From NCBI GenBank assembly GCA_000648925.1, contig JFHF01000008.1:124001-188000 (forward strand): 64,000 nucleotides of DNA, in the 5' to 3' direction. Position numbers and translations under genes: made by a program. The notes beneath the pieces are model-generated. The model did no database searches. It saw only the letters and a list, made by a program, of their open reading frames with translations, and was not told the origin of the DNA. Numbering within the stretch: the stretch's first letter is position 1; each line of letters opens with the position of its first letter. This DNA is from Caballeronia jiangsuensis. Its GTDB lineage: Bacteria > Pseudomonadota > Gammaproteobacteria > Burkholderiales > Burkholderiaceae. This document shows, in pieces, positions 53,783 to 62,595 of the stretch.

Positions 53783-55204
53783 TTGACTAACGCGCAACGC
53801 AATGCTGCTCCGCTGATTGAGAAGCACACCATCGGCTACGTGCCGCCCGAGGATCGTCACGGCAAGGTGCGCGATCTCTTCACGCTATGGTTCGGCGGAA
53901 ACATCGCCCCCTTGCCGATCGTGACCGGCGCGCTCGGCGTGCAGATCTTCCATCTGAACCTGTTCTGGGGCATCGTCGCGATCATCGTCGGTCAGGCGGT
54001 CGGCGGCGTGCTGATGGCGCTGCATTCGGCGCAGGGTCCGCAAATGGGCATCCCGCAGATGATCCAGAGCCGCGCGCAGTTCGGCTCGTGGGGCGCGCTG
54101 CTCGTGACCGTCATAGCAGGCGTGATGTACGTGGGCTTCTTCGCGTCGAATATCGTGCTCGCGGGAAAATCGCTGCATGGGATCGAGTCGTCGGTGTCGG
54201 TGCCTGTCGGCATCGTGATCGGCGCGGTGGGATCGGGACTGATCGGCATCATCGGCTACAAGTTCATTCATATCCTGAACCGCATCGGGACATGGGTGCT
54301 CGGCATCGGTATCTGCGTCGGATTCGGCTACATCCTCACGCATATCTCGACGAACGATTTCCTCACGCGCGGCGGCTTCGACTTCGCCGGCTGGCTCGCG
54401 ACGGTCTCGCTCTCGGCGCTGTGGCAGATCGCGTTCGCGCCCTACGTCTCCGATTATTCGCGCTACCTTCCGGCGAACGTGCGCGTCGCATCGACGTTCT
54501 GGGCGACGTATCTCGGCTGCACGATCGGCTCGACGCTGGCGTTCGTGTTCGGCGCGGTCGCGGTGCTGGCGGTGCCGCCCGGCGCCGACGCGATGGACGC
54601 CGTGAAGCTCGCCACCGGACCGCTCGGCCTGCCGATGCTCGTGTTGTTCCTGTTGAGCGTGATCAGCCACAACGCGCTGAATCTCTACGGCGCGGTGCTC
54701 GCGTCGATCACGTCGCTGCAAACCTTCGCGTATCGCTGGATTCCGACGGCGAAGGCGCGTGCGGTGTTGTCGGTCGTGATTCTGCTCGCGTGCTGCTACT
54801 TCGCGATCGGCGCATCGACGAACTTCGTTGCGAATCTCGTCGATCTCGTGCTCGCGCTGCTCGTCGTGCTGGTGCCGTGGACCGCGATCAATCTCATCGA
54901 CTTCTATGTGATCCACAAAGGCAAGTACGACATCCAGTCGATCTTTCAGGTGGACGGCGGCATCTACGGGCGCTTCAATCCGCAGGCGCTGATTGCTTAC
55001 GCGATCGGCATCGCCGTGCAGATTCCGTTCATGAATACGCCGATGTACGCGGGCCCGGTGCCGAAGTATCTCGATGGCGCCGATCTGTCATGGGTCGTCG
55101 GATTGCTGCTGACGTCGCCGGTTTATTACTGGCTCGCGTCGCGCGATACGGTCTATCGGCGTCGGCAGAACGGCGCGCAGGTGGCATCCGGTGCGTCGCG
55201 GTAA
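53783..55204 (+). CDS. NCS1-family nucleobase/allantoin-type permease
   Basis: This 473-residue permease has twelve membrane segments and belongs to the cytosine/purine/uracil/allantoin family. Signatures are LFTLWFGGNIAPLPIVTGAL near the N-terminus, SRAQFGSWGA, and FAPYVSDYSRYLP. Translation appears to start at a TTG (53783), because AAGGAG lies seven bases upstream and no ATG exists before the first helix. It may import a second nitrogen compound (hydantoin, pyrimidine or N-heterocycle) into the LysR-controlled pathway. A hairpin (53721-53757) separates it from the deacylase gene. Confidence 0.88.
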   Translation: MTNAQRNAAPLIEKHTIGYVPPEDRHGKVRDLFTLWFGGNIAPLPIVTGALGVQIFHLNLFWGIVAIIVGQAVGGVLMALHSAQGPQMGIPQMIQSRAQFGSWGALLVTVIAGVMYVGFFASNIVLAGKSLHGIESSVSVPVGIVIGAVGSGLIGIIGYKFIHILNRIGTWVLGIGICVGFGYILTHISTNDFLTRGGFDFAGWLATVSLSALWQIAFAPYVSDYSRYLPANVRVASTFWATYLGCTIGSTLAFVFGAVAVLAVPPGADAMDAVKLATGPLGLPMLVLFLLSVISHNALNLYGAVLASITSLQTFAYRWIPTAKARAVLSVVILLACCYFAIGASTNFVANLVDLVLALLVVLVPWTAINLIDFYVIHKGKYDIQSIFQVDGGIYGRFNPQALIAYAIGIAVQIPFMNTPMYAGPVPKYLDGADLSWVVGLLLTSPVYYWLASRDTVYRRRQNGAQVASGASR

Positions 55205-55216
55205 CAAATGAAGCCA

Positions 55217-55245
55217 TGTCGGGCGGGACTTTTTCCCGCCCGACA
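55217..55245. terminator. hairpin terminator after the NCS1 permease gene
   Basis: A stem of at least ten pairs (GTCGGGCGGG with CCCGCCCGAC) around an A/T-rich loop, 13 bases past the stop. It has no T-run on the plus strand (AAAA follows), so Rho-independent function is uncertain. Confidence 0.5.
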
Positions 55246-55403
55246 AAAGTGTTGTACGTCCGCCTGCGTTTACGGTTCATGTGCATATGCACATAATCGC
55301 GTCACCTGCTGCGAAAAACCCTTCGCGGCGCATCGAGGCGGTGACGATCCAGGGTTTGTCGGCATGCATCGCTCCTCCTCGCTCAAGTATTCAGGAGGTT
55401 TGT

Positions 55404-56735
55404 ATGTCGAACGATATTTCTCTCGAAACGCCGTCGCGCCGTCACTTCATCGGCATCGCGGCGGCGACGCTCGCCGCGGGCGCATTGAGCAGCCTCGCCT
55501 TCGCCGAACCGGCATCAGGCAGCGCGGAAATCGTGCAGGTGAAGGGCGGCGACAAGACCGCCATTCGCCCGCTTCGTGTGCACGTTCCGGATGCGCAACT
55601 CGCCGATCTGAAGCGGCGCGTCAAATCCACGCGCTGGCCCGAACGCGAAACCGTCACCGATGCATCGCAAGGCGTGCAACTCGCGACGATGCAAAAGCTC
55701 GCGCGCCACTGGGCGACGGATTACGACTGGCGCAAGGTCGAAGCGCGGCTGAACGCGGTGCCGAACTTCGTCACCGAGATCGACGGTCTCGACATCCACT
55801 TCATCCACGTTCGCTCGAAACATGCGAACGCGTTGCCGGTTATCGTCACGCACGGCTGGCCCGGATCGATCATCGAGCAACTGAAGATCATCGATCCGCT
55901 GACCAATCCGACGGCACACGGCGGCCAGGCATCCGACGCGTTCGATGTGGTGATTCCGTCGCTGCCCGGCTACGGTTTCTCCGGCAAACCGGCGACCACC
56001 GGCTGGGACCCGCAGCGCATCGCACGCGCGTGGATCGCGTTGATGAAGCGTCTCGGCTATACGCGCTATGTCGCGCAGGGCGGCGACTGGGGCAACGCGG
56101 TGACCGAGCAGATGGCGCTCATCGCGCCGCCGGAACTCATCGGCATCCATACCAACATGCCGGCCACGGTGCCCGACGATATCGCGCATGCGCTCAAGTT
56201 CGGCGATCCCGCGCCCGCGGGTCTTTCGGCGGACGAGGCCCACGCGTTCGAGCAACTCGACTTCTTTTACAAGCACGGTCTCGGCTACGCGCAGGAAATG
56301 GCGAATCGGCCGCAGACGCTGTATGGCATCGAGGATTCGCCGATCGGCCTCGCCGCATGGATGATCGATCACGACGCGGCGAGCCAGGCGCTCATCGCAC
56401 GCGTGTTCGACGGTCAAACGGAAGGTCTCTCGCGCGACGACATCCTCGATAACATCTCGCTCTACTGGTTCACGAACACGGGGATTTCATCGGCGCGGCT
56501 GTACTGGGAGAACAAGCTCAATTTCTTCGCGCCGAAGCACATCGCGATTCCGGTCGCGGTGAGCGTGTTCCCGGACGAGATCTATGCCGCGCCGAAAAGC
56601 TGGACGGAGAAGGCGTATCCGAAGCTGATTCACTACAACCGTCTGCCGAAAGGCGGGCACTTCGCGGCGTGGGAACAGCCGCAAGCGTTCTCGGACGAGG
56701 TTCGTGCGAGCTTCCGTTCGCTGCGTTCGGCGTAA
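55404..56735 (+). CDS. exported epoxide hydrolase (EHN/alpha-beta hydrolase)
   Basis: This 443-residue protein has a Tat-type signal (SRRHFIGIAAATLAAGALSSLAFA, residues 11-34), an N-terminal EHN domain (IRPLRVHVPDAQLADLKRRV) and an alpha/beta-hydrolase core. The oxyanion-hole motif is HGWPGS, the nucleophile Asp lies in GGDWGN, and the catalytic His is in GGHFAAWEQP near the end. Epoxide hydrolases open epoxides to diols; microsomal-type members also act on juvenile hormones. A strong AGGAGGT ribosome-binding site precedes the ATG at 55404. Its export is unusual, and its link to the preceding pathway is uncertain. Confidence 0.85.
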   Translation: MSNDISLETPSRRHFIGIAAATLAAGALSSLAFAEPASGSAEIVQVKGGDKTAIRPLRVHVPDAQLADLKRRVKSTRWPERETVTDASQGVQLATMQKLARHWATDYDWRKVEARLNAVPNFVTEIDGLDIHFIHVRSKHANALPVIVTHGWPGSIIEQLKIIDPLTNPTAHGGQASDAFDVVIPSLPGYGFSGKPATTGWDPQRIARAWIALMKRLGYTRYVAQGGDWGNAVTEQMALIAPPELIGIHTNMPATVPDDIAHALKFGDPAPAGLSADEAHAFEQLDFFYKHGLGYAQEMANRPQTLYGIEDSPIGLAAWMIDHDAASQALIARVFDGQTEGLSRDDILDNISLYWFTNTGISSARLYWENKLNFFAPKHIAIPVAVSVFPDEIYAAPKSWTEKAYPKLIHYNRLPKGGHFAAWEQPQAFSDEVRASFRSLRSA

Positions 56736-56817
56736 GGAAATGCGCGATGCCTTCGCGGCATCGAGTGCTTTCGTTGGTCTGGCCGCGCGGCGCGTGCATC
56801 GGCGCGAGACCTGTCAC

Positions 56818-56866
56818 AATCGCAATCTCCGACGTTCCTCGACGATGCGGTCGGGATTGCGATTTT
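56818..56866 (+). terminator. terminator after the epoxide hydrolase gene
   Basis: A long stem (AATCGCAATC-CCGAC with GTCGG-GATTGCGATT, one bulge) ends in TTTT. It separates the epoxide hydrolase gene from the alcohol dehydrogenase gene. Confidence 0.7.
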
Positions 56867-56938
56867 GCCGGGCCGTGTCATCCGATTGCGGCGTGCCAGC
56901 CGCGCCGCGCGTGTTTCTCCCATGACAAGGAGCAAGCG

Positions 56939-57958
56939 ATGCCAACGATGCAGGCAGTGCAGGTAGCGAAAGCGAACGGTCCGCTGGAAGTCGTCGAGCG
57001 CGACGTGCCCGAGCCGCCCGACGGACACGTGTTGATCAAGGTGCAGGCTTGCGGGATCTGCCACAGCGATTCCCTGACCGTCGAGGGTCTGTGGCCCGGC
57101 CTTCAGTTTCCGCGCGTGCCGGGCCATGAAATCGCGGGCGTGATCGAGAAGCTCGGCGCGGGCGTCGAAGGATGGGAGAAGGGGCAGCGCATCGGCGTGG
57201 GCTGGCACGGCGGGCATTGCGGACATTGCGAGCATTGCCGTCACGGCGACTTCGTGCTTTGCCAGCGCGCGCTGGTGCCGGGCATCAGCTACGACGGCGG
57301 CTACGCGGACTACATGGTCGCGCCGCAGGAAGCGCTCGCGCGTATGCCCGACGATCTCTCCGACGTCGATGCCGCGCCGCTCCTTTGCGCGGGCATCACG
57401 ACCTTCAATGCGCTGCGCAACAGCGGCGCGCGCGCGGGCGATGTCGTCGCGATTCTCGGCATCGGCGGGCTCGGCCATCTGGGCGTGCAGTTCGCGCGCA
57501 AGATGGGCTTCGTGACGGCGGCGATCGCGCGAGGCAAGGACAAGGAGCCGCTCGCCAAGCAGCTCGGCGCGCATCACTACATCGACAGCGAATCGCAGAA
57601 CGTGGCCGAGGCGCTCAAGGCGCTCGGCGGCGCGCGCGTCATTCTGGCGACGGCCACGAGCGGCAAGGCGATGAACGCGGCCATCGGCGGTCTGGGGCTC
57701 AACGGCAAGCTGATCATGGTCGGGATATCGGAAGAGCCGGTCGAGGTGCCGATCACCCAGTTCATCATGGGCCGCAACTCGGTGCAGGGCTGGCCGTCCG
57801 GCACGGCGGCGGATTCGCAGGAAACGCTCGCGTTCAGCGCGCTGTCGGGCGTGAAGCCGATGATCGAGGAATTTCCGCTCTCGCGCGCAGCCGAAGCGTA
57901 TGCGCGGATGATGAGCGGCAAGGCGCGGTTCAGGGTGGTGTTGACGCCGGGGAAGTGA
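56939..57958 (+). CDS. zinc-dependent alcohol dehydrogenase
   Basis: This 339-residue medium-chain dehydrogenase has catalytic zinc ligands in CGICHSD and GHE, a structural zinc site in CGHCEHCRHGDFVLC, and an NAD(P) motif ILGIGGLGHLG. It has the compact length of bacterial ADH class enzymes. The ATG at 56939 has AAGGAG nine bases upstream. It may oxidise alcohols or reduce aldehydes in the neighbouring catabolic routes. A hairpin terminator follows at 58052-58074, so it is transcribed apart from the downstream CoA operon. Confidence 0.92.
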   Translation: MPTMQAVQVAKANGPLEVVERDVPEPPDGHVLIKVQACGICHSDSLTVEGLWPGLQFPRVPGHEIAGVIEKLGAGVEGWEKGQRIGVGWHGGHCGHCEHCRHGDFVLCQRALVPGISYDGGYADYMVAPQEALARMPDDLSDVDAAPLLCAGITTFNALRNSGARAGDVVAILGIGGLGHLGVQFARKMGFVTAAIARGKDKEPLAKQLGAHHYIDSESQNVAEALKALGGARVILATATSGKAMNAAIGGLGLNGKLIMVGISEEPVEVPITQFIMGRNSVQGWPSGTAADSQETLAFSALSGVKPMIEEFPLSRAAEAYARMMSGKARFRVVLTPGK

Positions 57959-58051
57959 AGCGCATCACCGTAAGACAACCCGACGACCGTTTCGAATCGC
58001 AACGTTAAGAATCTTTCCACTCCTTCGATTCGCCGCATCCGCAAAACCCGC

Positions 58052-58074
58052 AAAGCCCCGCCAGCCGGGGCTTT
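58052..58074 (+). terminator. hairpin terminator after the alcohol dehydrogenase gene
   Basis: An eight-pair stem (AAAGCCCC with GGGGCTTT) with a seven-base loop; the T-run is short. It lies just before the sigma-54 promoter at 58083. Confidence 0.6.
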
Positions 58075-58082
58075 GACGCATA

Positions 58083-58098
58083 TGGCCCGCGCCTTGCA
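58083..58098 (+). promoter_or_regulatory. sigma-54 (RpoN) promoter of the CoA-ligase operon
   Basis: TGGCCC-GCGCC-TTGCA matches the -24/-12 consensus TGGCAC-N5-TTGCA at ten of eleven fixed positions, with GG and GC exactly ten bases apart. It ends 32 bases before the first gene's ATG. The operon's 3' end is followed by a sigma-54 activator gene, which supports the call. Confidence 0.8.
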
Positions 58099-58130
58099 TT
58101 GATTGCGCTCCAGACAACCCGGAGCCGCAC

Positions 58131-58535
58131 ATGATCGAACGAGGCCGAGCCGCCACGCTCACCCACACCGTCGCATCCGCCGATCTCGCATCCGCTCACG
58201 CGCAAGGCGCGGGCGAACGCTATCCCGACGTGCTGTCCACCCCCGCGCTGCTGTCGCTGATCGAGCGCGCGTGCGCCGAAACGCTGCGCGATGCCGTCGG
58301 CGATGGGCAACTGTCCGTCGGCGTGACGACGCATCTCAGTCATCTCGCGCCGACGCCGCTTGGCGCCGACGTCTCCGCAACCGCGACTTTCCGCGATCTC
58401 GAAGGCGCGCTGTACTGGTTCGACATCGTCGCTTCCGACGCGGGCGGACCGGTCGGCACGGCGAGCCACGCGCGCGCCATCGTCGAGCGATCCGCGATCG
58501 AAGCGCGCGCCGCGAAACGCCGCCGCACCGAATGA
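58131..58535 (+). CDS. FlK-like hot-dog thioesterase
   Basis: This 134-residue hot-dog-fold protein has putative catalytic Thr37, Glu45 and His71 in LSTPALLSLIERACAE and THLSHLAPTPLG. The spacing of these three residues (8 and 26) equals that of Thr42, Glu50 and His76 in the fluoroacetyl-CoA thioesterase FlK of Streptomyces, as I recall that enzyme. It is the first gene after the sigma-54 promoter. It probably hydrolyses a CoA ester, perhaps to release CoA from a dead-end or toxic acyl group. Whether it accepts halogenated substrates cannot be told. Confidence 0.78.
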   Translation: MIERGRAATLTHTVASADLASAHAQGAGERYPDVLSTPALLSLIERACAETLRDAVGDGQLSVGVTTHLSHLAPTPLGADVSATATFRDLEGALYWFDIVASDAGGPVGTASHARAIVERSAIEARAAKRRRTE

Positions 58536-58562
58536 CGCATCCACACGACGAGAGAAAAGCAC

Positions 58563-59906
58563 ATGGCTGATCATTCCCCGACGCACGGCGTCTACTTCGA
58601 CGAAGCGTTCGAAACGCTTCCGCCCGCCGACGTGCGCCGTCATCAGGACGCGCTCTGGGCGTCGCACTGGCCGTATCTGCGCGCGATGTCCGCGTTCTAC
58701 CGGACGAGGCTCGCGCACTGGATCGGCCGCGACGACGTCACGCTCGACACGCTTCAGGAGATGCCCTTCACCGAGAAGGACGAACTGCGCGTGAGCCAGG
58801 AGAGCGCGTCGCCCTACGGCGATTACGTCGCGTGCGCGGAAGGCGGCATCGCGCGGCTGCATCGCACGTCGGGCACGACCGGCCGGCCGCTGATTCTCGC
58901 GAACAGCGCGCGCGACGCCGCGGATATCGCTCGCGTCGGCGCGCGCTCGATGTGGGCCGCCGGCCTGCGCCCGGACGATCGCGTCGTGCATTGCCTCAAC
59001 TACTGCATGTGGACCGGCGGCTTCACCGATCACACGATTCTCGAAGCCACCGGCGCGACGGTCGTGCCGTTCGGCGTCGGCAATACGCGGCTTTTGATCG
59101 ACTCGATCCTCAATCTCGGCATCAACGCGATTTCCTGCACGCCGTCGTATCCCGCGCTGATCGAACAGGTGTTGCGCGAAACCGGCGGCCCCGCGCCGCG
59201 CGATCTCGGGCTGAAGCTCGGCCTGTTCGGCGGCGAAGCCGGACTCGACAATCCCGAGCTTCGCGCGGCGATGGAAGAGAAGTGGGGCTTCAAGGTGCGC
59301 AACGCGAACTTCGGTCTCTCCGAAGTGCTGAGCATTCTCGGCGGACAGACCGGCTGGACCAACGATCTGCTCTATCACGCGGGCGATGTCGTGTTCGCCG
59401 AGATCATCGATCCGCAGACGCTCGCGCGCTTGCCTGTCGAAGCGGGCACGACGGGCGAACTCGTCTGCACGCACTTGCGCAAGCAATGTCAGCCGCTCGT
59501 GCGCTATCGCACCCGCGATGTCGTCACGGTGACCGCCACCGATCTCGGCCCGGACGGCCGCAGCGCGTGGCGTTTCCGCGTGACGGGCCGCACCGACGAC
59601 ATGTTCAACGTGCGCGGCGTGAACGTGTTTCCGGGCGCGGTGCGGCTCGCGGTCGAGTCGCTGCCGCAATGGGCGTCGGGCATGTTCCGCATCGTGCTGA
59701 AAGGGCCGGGCCCGTATGACCGCATCGCGATGACGGTCGAGGCCGCGAACGGCTTGCCCGTGCCACGCTGGGACGATGCCGCGACGCGCATCGAAGCGGC
59801 CGTGCGCGAGCGTATCGGCGCGAGTGCGAGCGTAACGATGGTCCCGTTCGAACATTTTCCGCGCACCGAAGGCAAGACACGCTGGATCGACAAGGAGCCC
59901 GCATGA
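58563..59906 (+). CDS. phenylacetate-CoA ligase-like AMP-forming acyl-CoA synthetase
   Basis: This 447-residue adenylate-forming enzyme of the PaaK type has the ATP-binding P-loop in HRTSGTTGRPL, the LFGGEAG and NFGLSEV region of the AMP site, and the hinge and C-terminal part RFRVTGRTDDMFNVRGVNVFP. It activates an aryl or related carboxylic acid with CoA. It lacks an N-terminal signal and is cytoplasmic. The gene follows the thioesterase by 27 bases and overlaps the hydratase gene by the ATGA at 59903. It would provide the CoA substrate for the hydratase. The acid is unknown. Confidence 0.88.
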   Translation: MADHSPTHGVYFDEAFETLPPADVRRHQDALWASHWPYLRAMSAFYRTRLAHWIGRDDVTLDTLQEMPFTEKDELRVSQESASPYGDYVACAEGGIARLHRTSGTTGRPLILANSARDAADIARVGARSMWAAGLRPDDRVVHCLNYCMWTGGFTDHTILEATGATVVPFGVGNTRLLIDSILNLGINAISCTPSYPALIEQVLRETGGPAPRDLGLKLGLFGGEAGLDNPELRAAMEEKWGFKVRNANFGLSEVLSILGGQTGWTNDLLYHAGDVVFAEIIDPQTLARLPVEAGTTGELVCTHLRKQCQPLVRYRTRDVVTVTATDLGPDGRSAWRFRVTGRTDDMFNVRGVNVFPGAVRLAVESLPQWASGMFRIVLKGPGPYDRIAMTVEAANGLPVPRWDDAATRIEAAVRERIGASASVTMVPFEHFPRTEGKTRWIDKEPA

Positions 59907-60673
59907 GCTACGTGAAGACACGCATGGATGGACCCGTTTGCATCGTGACGCTCGATCGTCCCGAGCGCATGAACGCGATCGGCGGGCCGCTGCTCGACGA
60001 CCTGCACGACGCACTGCAACGCGCGAACGATGACGCCGCCTGCCGCGTGATCGTGCTGACGGGCGAAGGCCGCGCGTTCTGCGCGGGCGACGACCTGAAG
60101 GAATTCGGCGAGCAGAGCGCGAGCGATGCAAGCATCCGCAGCCATATCGAACGGATTCAGCGCATCACGCGCGACCTGATGTTCAACGCGAAACCGGTCG
60201 TCGGCGCGGTGCATGGCTTCGCCGTCGGCGGCGGTTTCGAGTGGCTGCTCAATTGCGACATGGTCGTAGCGTCCGACGATCTCGTCGCGTTCTTTCCGGA
60301 GATGGAGTGGGGGCAGTTCGTCACGGGCGGCGTCACGCATCTGTTGCCGCAGGCGATCGGCCATCAACGCGCGATGGAACTGTGGCTGCTCGGCGAACGG
60401 CAAAGCGCGCAATCGCTGTTGTCGATGGGCCTCGTCAATCGCGTCGTGCCTCGCGGCGCGATGCTCGACACAGCGATGACGCTCGCGGCGCGCATCGCGG
60501 ATAAGTCGCCCACGTCGATCGCGCGGCTCAAGCGGCTCGTCGCCACGGAACTATCGGACACGCTTTCGCGCAGTCTCGACCTCGAATTCGCGGCGACCAT
60601 CGCAGCCTTCGCGGACCCCGATGCCGCCGAGCGCGTGAAGGCCTTCGCGACGCGCAAGGAGAACGCACGATGA
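59903..60673 (+). CDS. enoyl-CoA hydratase/isomerase
   Basis: This 256-residue crotonase-fold enzyme has oxyanion-hole segments GEGRAFCAGDDLKEFG and HGFAVGGGFEWLLNCD, and an acidic residue in FPEMEWGQFVTGG that fits the catalytic position. It would hydrate, isomerise or hydrolyse an acyl-CoA made by the preceding ligase. It overlaps both neighbours through ATGA junctions, so translation is coupled. Crotonase members in such operons also carry out dehalogenation or ring cleavage, which cannot be separated here. Confidence 0.9.
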   Translation: MSYVKTRMDGPVCIVTLDRPERMNAIGGPLLDDLHDALQRANDDAACRVIVLTGEGRAFCAGDDLKEFGEQSASDASIRSHIERIQRITRDLMFNAKPVVGAVHGFAVGGGFEWLLNCDMVVASDDLVAFFPEMEWGQFVTGGVTHLLPQAIGHQRAMELWLLGERQSAQSLLSMGLVNRVVPRGAMLDTAMTLAARIADKSPTSIARLKRLVATELSDTLSRSLDLEFAATIAAFADPDAAERVKAFATRKENAR

Positions 60674-61389
60674 ACCCGAAAGCCCTGACCTTCGATTACT
60701 TCGGCACGCTCGTCGATGTCGATCGCGGCGGCACGCTCGGCATGGCGGAAGTGCTGCGGCGGCTGTCCGTCGAAACCGGTGACGCGCCGTTCGACATCTA
60801 TCTCGATTGGGACATCCGCAATGTGCGGCTCTATCGCGGCCAGGCGTACGCGCGTTATCGCGATGTCGCGCAGCAGGCGCTCGCGGCCGTGCTCGATGCG
60901 CGCTGGCCCGGCGCGCGCCGCGGCCACGCGATGGATGCGCTGACCGACGTGTTCCTCACGCATCTCGTGGAGGCATCGCCCGCGCACGAGGACGCAGCGC
61001 CGTTTCTCGACTGGGCCGCGTCGCGCTATCCGCTCATGCCGATCACCAACATGGATAGCGACCTGTGGCGACGCACGCAGCTCGCGCGCTACTTCGAGCA
61101 CGTGACGACGGCGGAGATGGCGCAGGCGTACAAGCCGTCGCAGGCGATCTTCTCGCTCGCGCTCGACCGCCTCGCGCTGCCCGCCCAGGACGTGCTGCAT
61201 TGCTCGCTCGCGAGCTGGGCCGATATCGATGGCGCGAAGCCGCTCGGCATGGCGGTCGCGTGGATCAATCGCGGCGGCGATACGCTCGGCACGTGGCAGC
61301 CGCGCCCGGATTTCGAGTTCGACACGTTGTCGCCGGTACGGGACGTTCTGGATAGTCTGTCATTCACAGCGACTGGGGAAACGATATGA
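60670..61389 (+). CDS. HAD-superfamily hydrolase, haloacid dehalogenase type II-like
   Basis: This 239-residue protein has nucleophile Asp9 in FDYFGTLVDV. The second Asp of phosphatases is replaced by Phe11, as in dehalogenases rather than phosphatases. Further motifs are ITNMDSD, YKPSQAIF (Lys) and HCSLASWADIDGAKPLGM with acidic residues, resembling L-2-haloacid dehalogenases. It overlaps both neighbours by ATGA. It could remove a halogen or hydrolyse a related ester-type bond. Its place in a CoA-ligase operon is uncommon. Confidence 0.82.
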   Translation: MNPKALTFDYFGTLVDVDRGGTLGMAEVLRRLSVETGDAPFDIYLDWDIRNVRLYRGQAYARYRDVAQQALAAVLDARWPGARRGHAMDALTDVFLTHLVEASPAHEDAAPFLDWAASRYPLMPITNMDSDLWRRTQLARYFEHVTTAEMAQAYKPSQAIFSLALDRLALPAQDVLHCSLASWADIDGAKPLGMAVAWINRGGDTLGTWQPRPDFEFDTLSPVRDVLDSLSFTATGETI

Positions 61390-62519
61390 AACCGATGAAG
61401 ATGGCGATGGCGTGCGTCGCATCCGCTGCGATGCTATGCAACCTTGCACAGGCGCAGCAGGTGGTCAGGATCGGCGTGGCGGGGCCGCTGACGGGCAGCG
61501 CGGCGCAAAGCGGCAAGGACGACGAGCGCGGCGTGCGCCTCGCCATCGACGAGCTGAACGCGAAAGGCTTCACGATCGCCGGCAAGCCCGTGAAATTCGA
61601 GCTGATCTCGATGGACGATCAGGGCGATCCGAAAGTCGGCGTGAACGTCGCGCAGAAGCTCGTCGACGATGGCGTGTCGGCGGTGATCGGCCATTACAAC
61701 TCGGGCGTGAGCATTCCGGCGGCGCGCATCTACAACGATGCGCATGTCGTGATGATGACGGGCGCATCGTCGAATCCGGATCTCACGCATCTCGGCTATC
61801 CCTACGTGTTTCGCCTCGCCACCAACGACAACGTGATGGGCGGGCGCATGGCGGTCTATGCATCGAAGGTGCTCGGCGCGCAGCGCGCCGCCGTGATCGA
61901 CGACCGGACCGCGTACGGCACGGGTGTCGCCGACGTGTTCATCAAGACCGCGCAGAAGGAGGGCTTGCAGATCGTCGCGCGCGAATACAGCACCGACAAG
62001 TCGACCGACTTCAAGGCGATCCTCACGCAGATCAAGTCGCGCAATCCGCAGGTCGTGTTCTACGGCGGCTACTACGCGCAGGCCGCGACGCTCGCCCGGC
62101 AGATGGGCGAGCTCGGCGTGAATGCGACGCTCGTCGGCGGCGACGGCATCTGTTCGCCCGAGTTCGACAAGCTCTCGGCGGGCGTCGCGGACAAGCGCAT
62201 GTTCTGCGCGCAAGGCGGCGCGCCGCTCGACACGCTGCCCGACGGCAAGACCTTCCGCGCGAAGTTCAAGAGCGCGTTCAGCGCCGATGTCGATACGTAC
62301 GCGCCCGCGTTCTATGCAGCGACGCTCGTGGTCGCCGACGCGATGCAGAAGGCGGGATCGGCGAAACCCGAGGTGTTCGTGAAGACCTTGCGCGATCAGT
62401 CGTTCGCGAGCATCCTCGGCCCCGTGAAGTTCGATGCGAACGGCGACTGGATCGATGCACCGGTCACGGTGTACCGGCTGAACGGCGGCGCGCTGACCGC
62501 TATCGCGCAGAAGGACTGA
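61386..62519 (+). CDS. Liv-type (branched-chain amino acid) ABC substrate-binding protein
   Basis: This 377-residue periplasmic binding protein (Peripla_BP_6) has a signal peptide of about 23 residues ([19 protein letters not shown]), then [20 protein letters not shown], a typical start, and [20 protein letters not shown]. Such proteins also bind aromatic acids in catabolic operons. No permease or ATPase for it is in the window; they may lie downstream of the activator gene. It is coupled by ATGA to the HAD gene and probably delivers the acid substrate. Confidence 0.9.
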   Translation: MKPMKMAMACVASAAMLCNLAQAQQVVRIGVAGPLTGSAAQSGKDDERGVRLAIDELNAKGFTIAGKPVKFELISMDDQGDPKVGVNVAQKLVDDGVSAVIGHYNSGVSIPAARIYNDAHVVMMTGASSNPDLTHLGYPYVFRLATNDNVMGGRMAVYASKVLGAQRAAVIDDRTAYGTGVADVFIKTAQKEGLQIVAREYSTDKSTDFKAILTQIKSRNPQVVFYGGYYAQAATLARQMGELGVNATLVGGDGICSPEFDKLSAGVADKRMFCAQGGAPLDTLPDGKTFRAKFKSAFSADVDTYAPAFYAATLVVADAMQKAGSAKPEVFVKTLRDQSFASILGPVKFDANGDWIDAPVTVYRLNGGALTAIAQKD

Positions 62520-62595
62520 AGCGCCACGCGGGCCCGGGCGGCGGGATTTTGTCCTGATATATTCGAAGCCGTTGCCCGACCGTTCGCAGGGAGAC

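Noticed and set aside
58131..61389. Firm call of fluoroacetate or haloacid degradation
   Set aside because: Residue patterns are suggestive but family-level only; substrates cannot be assigned from sequence.
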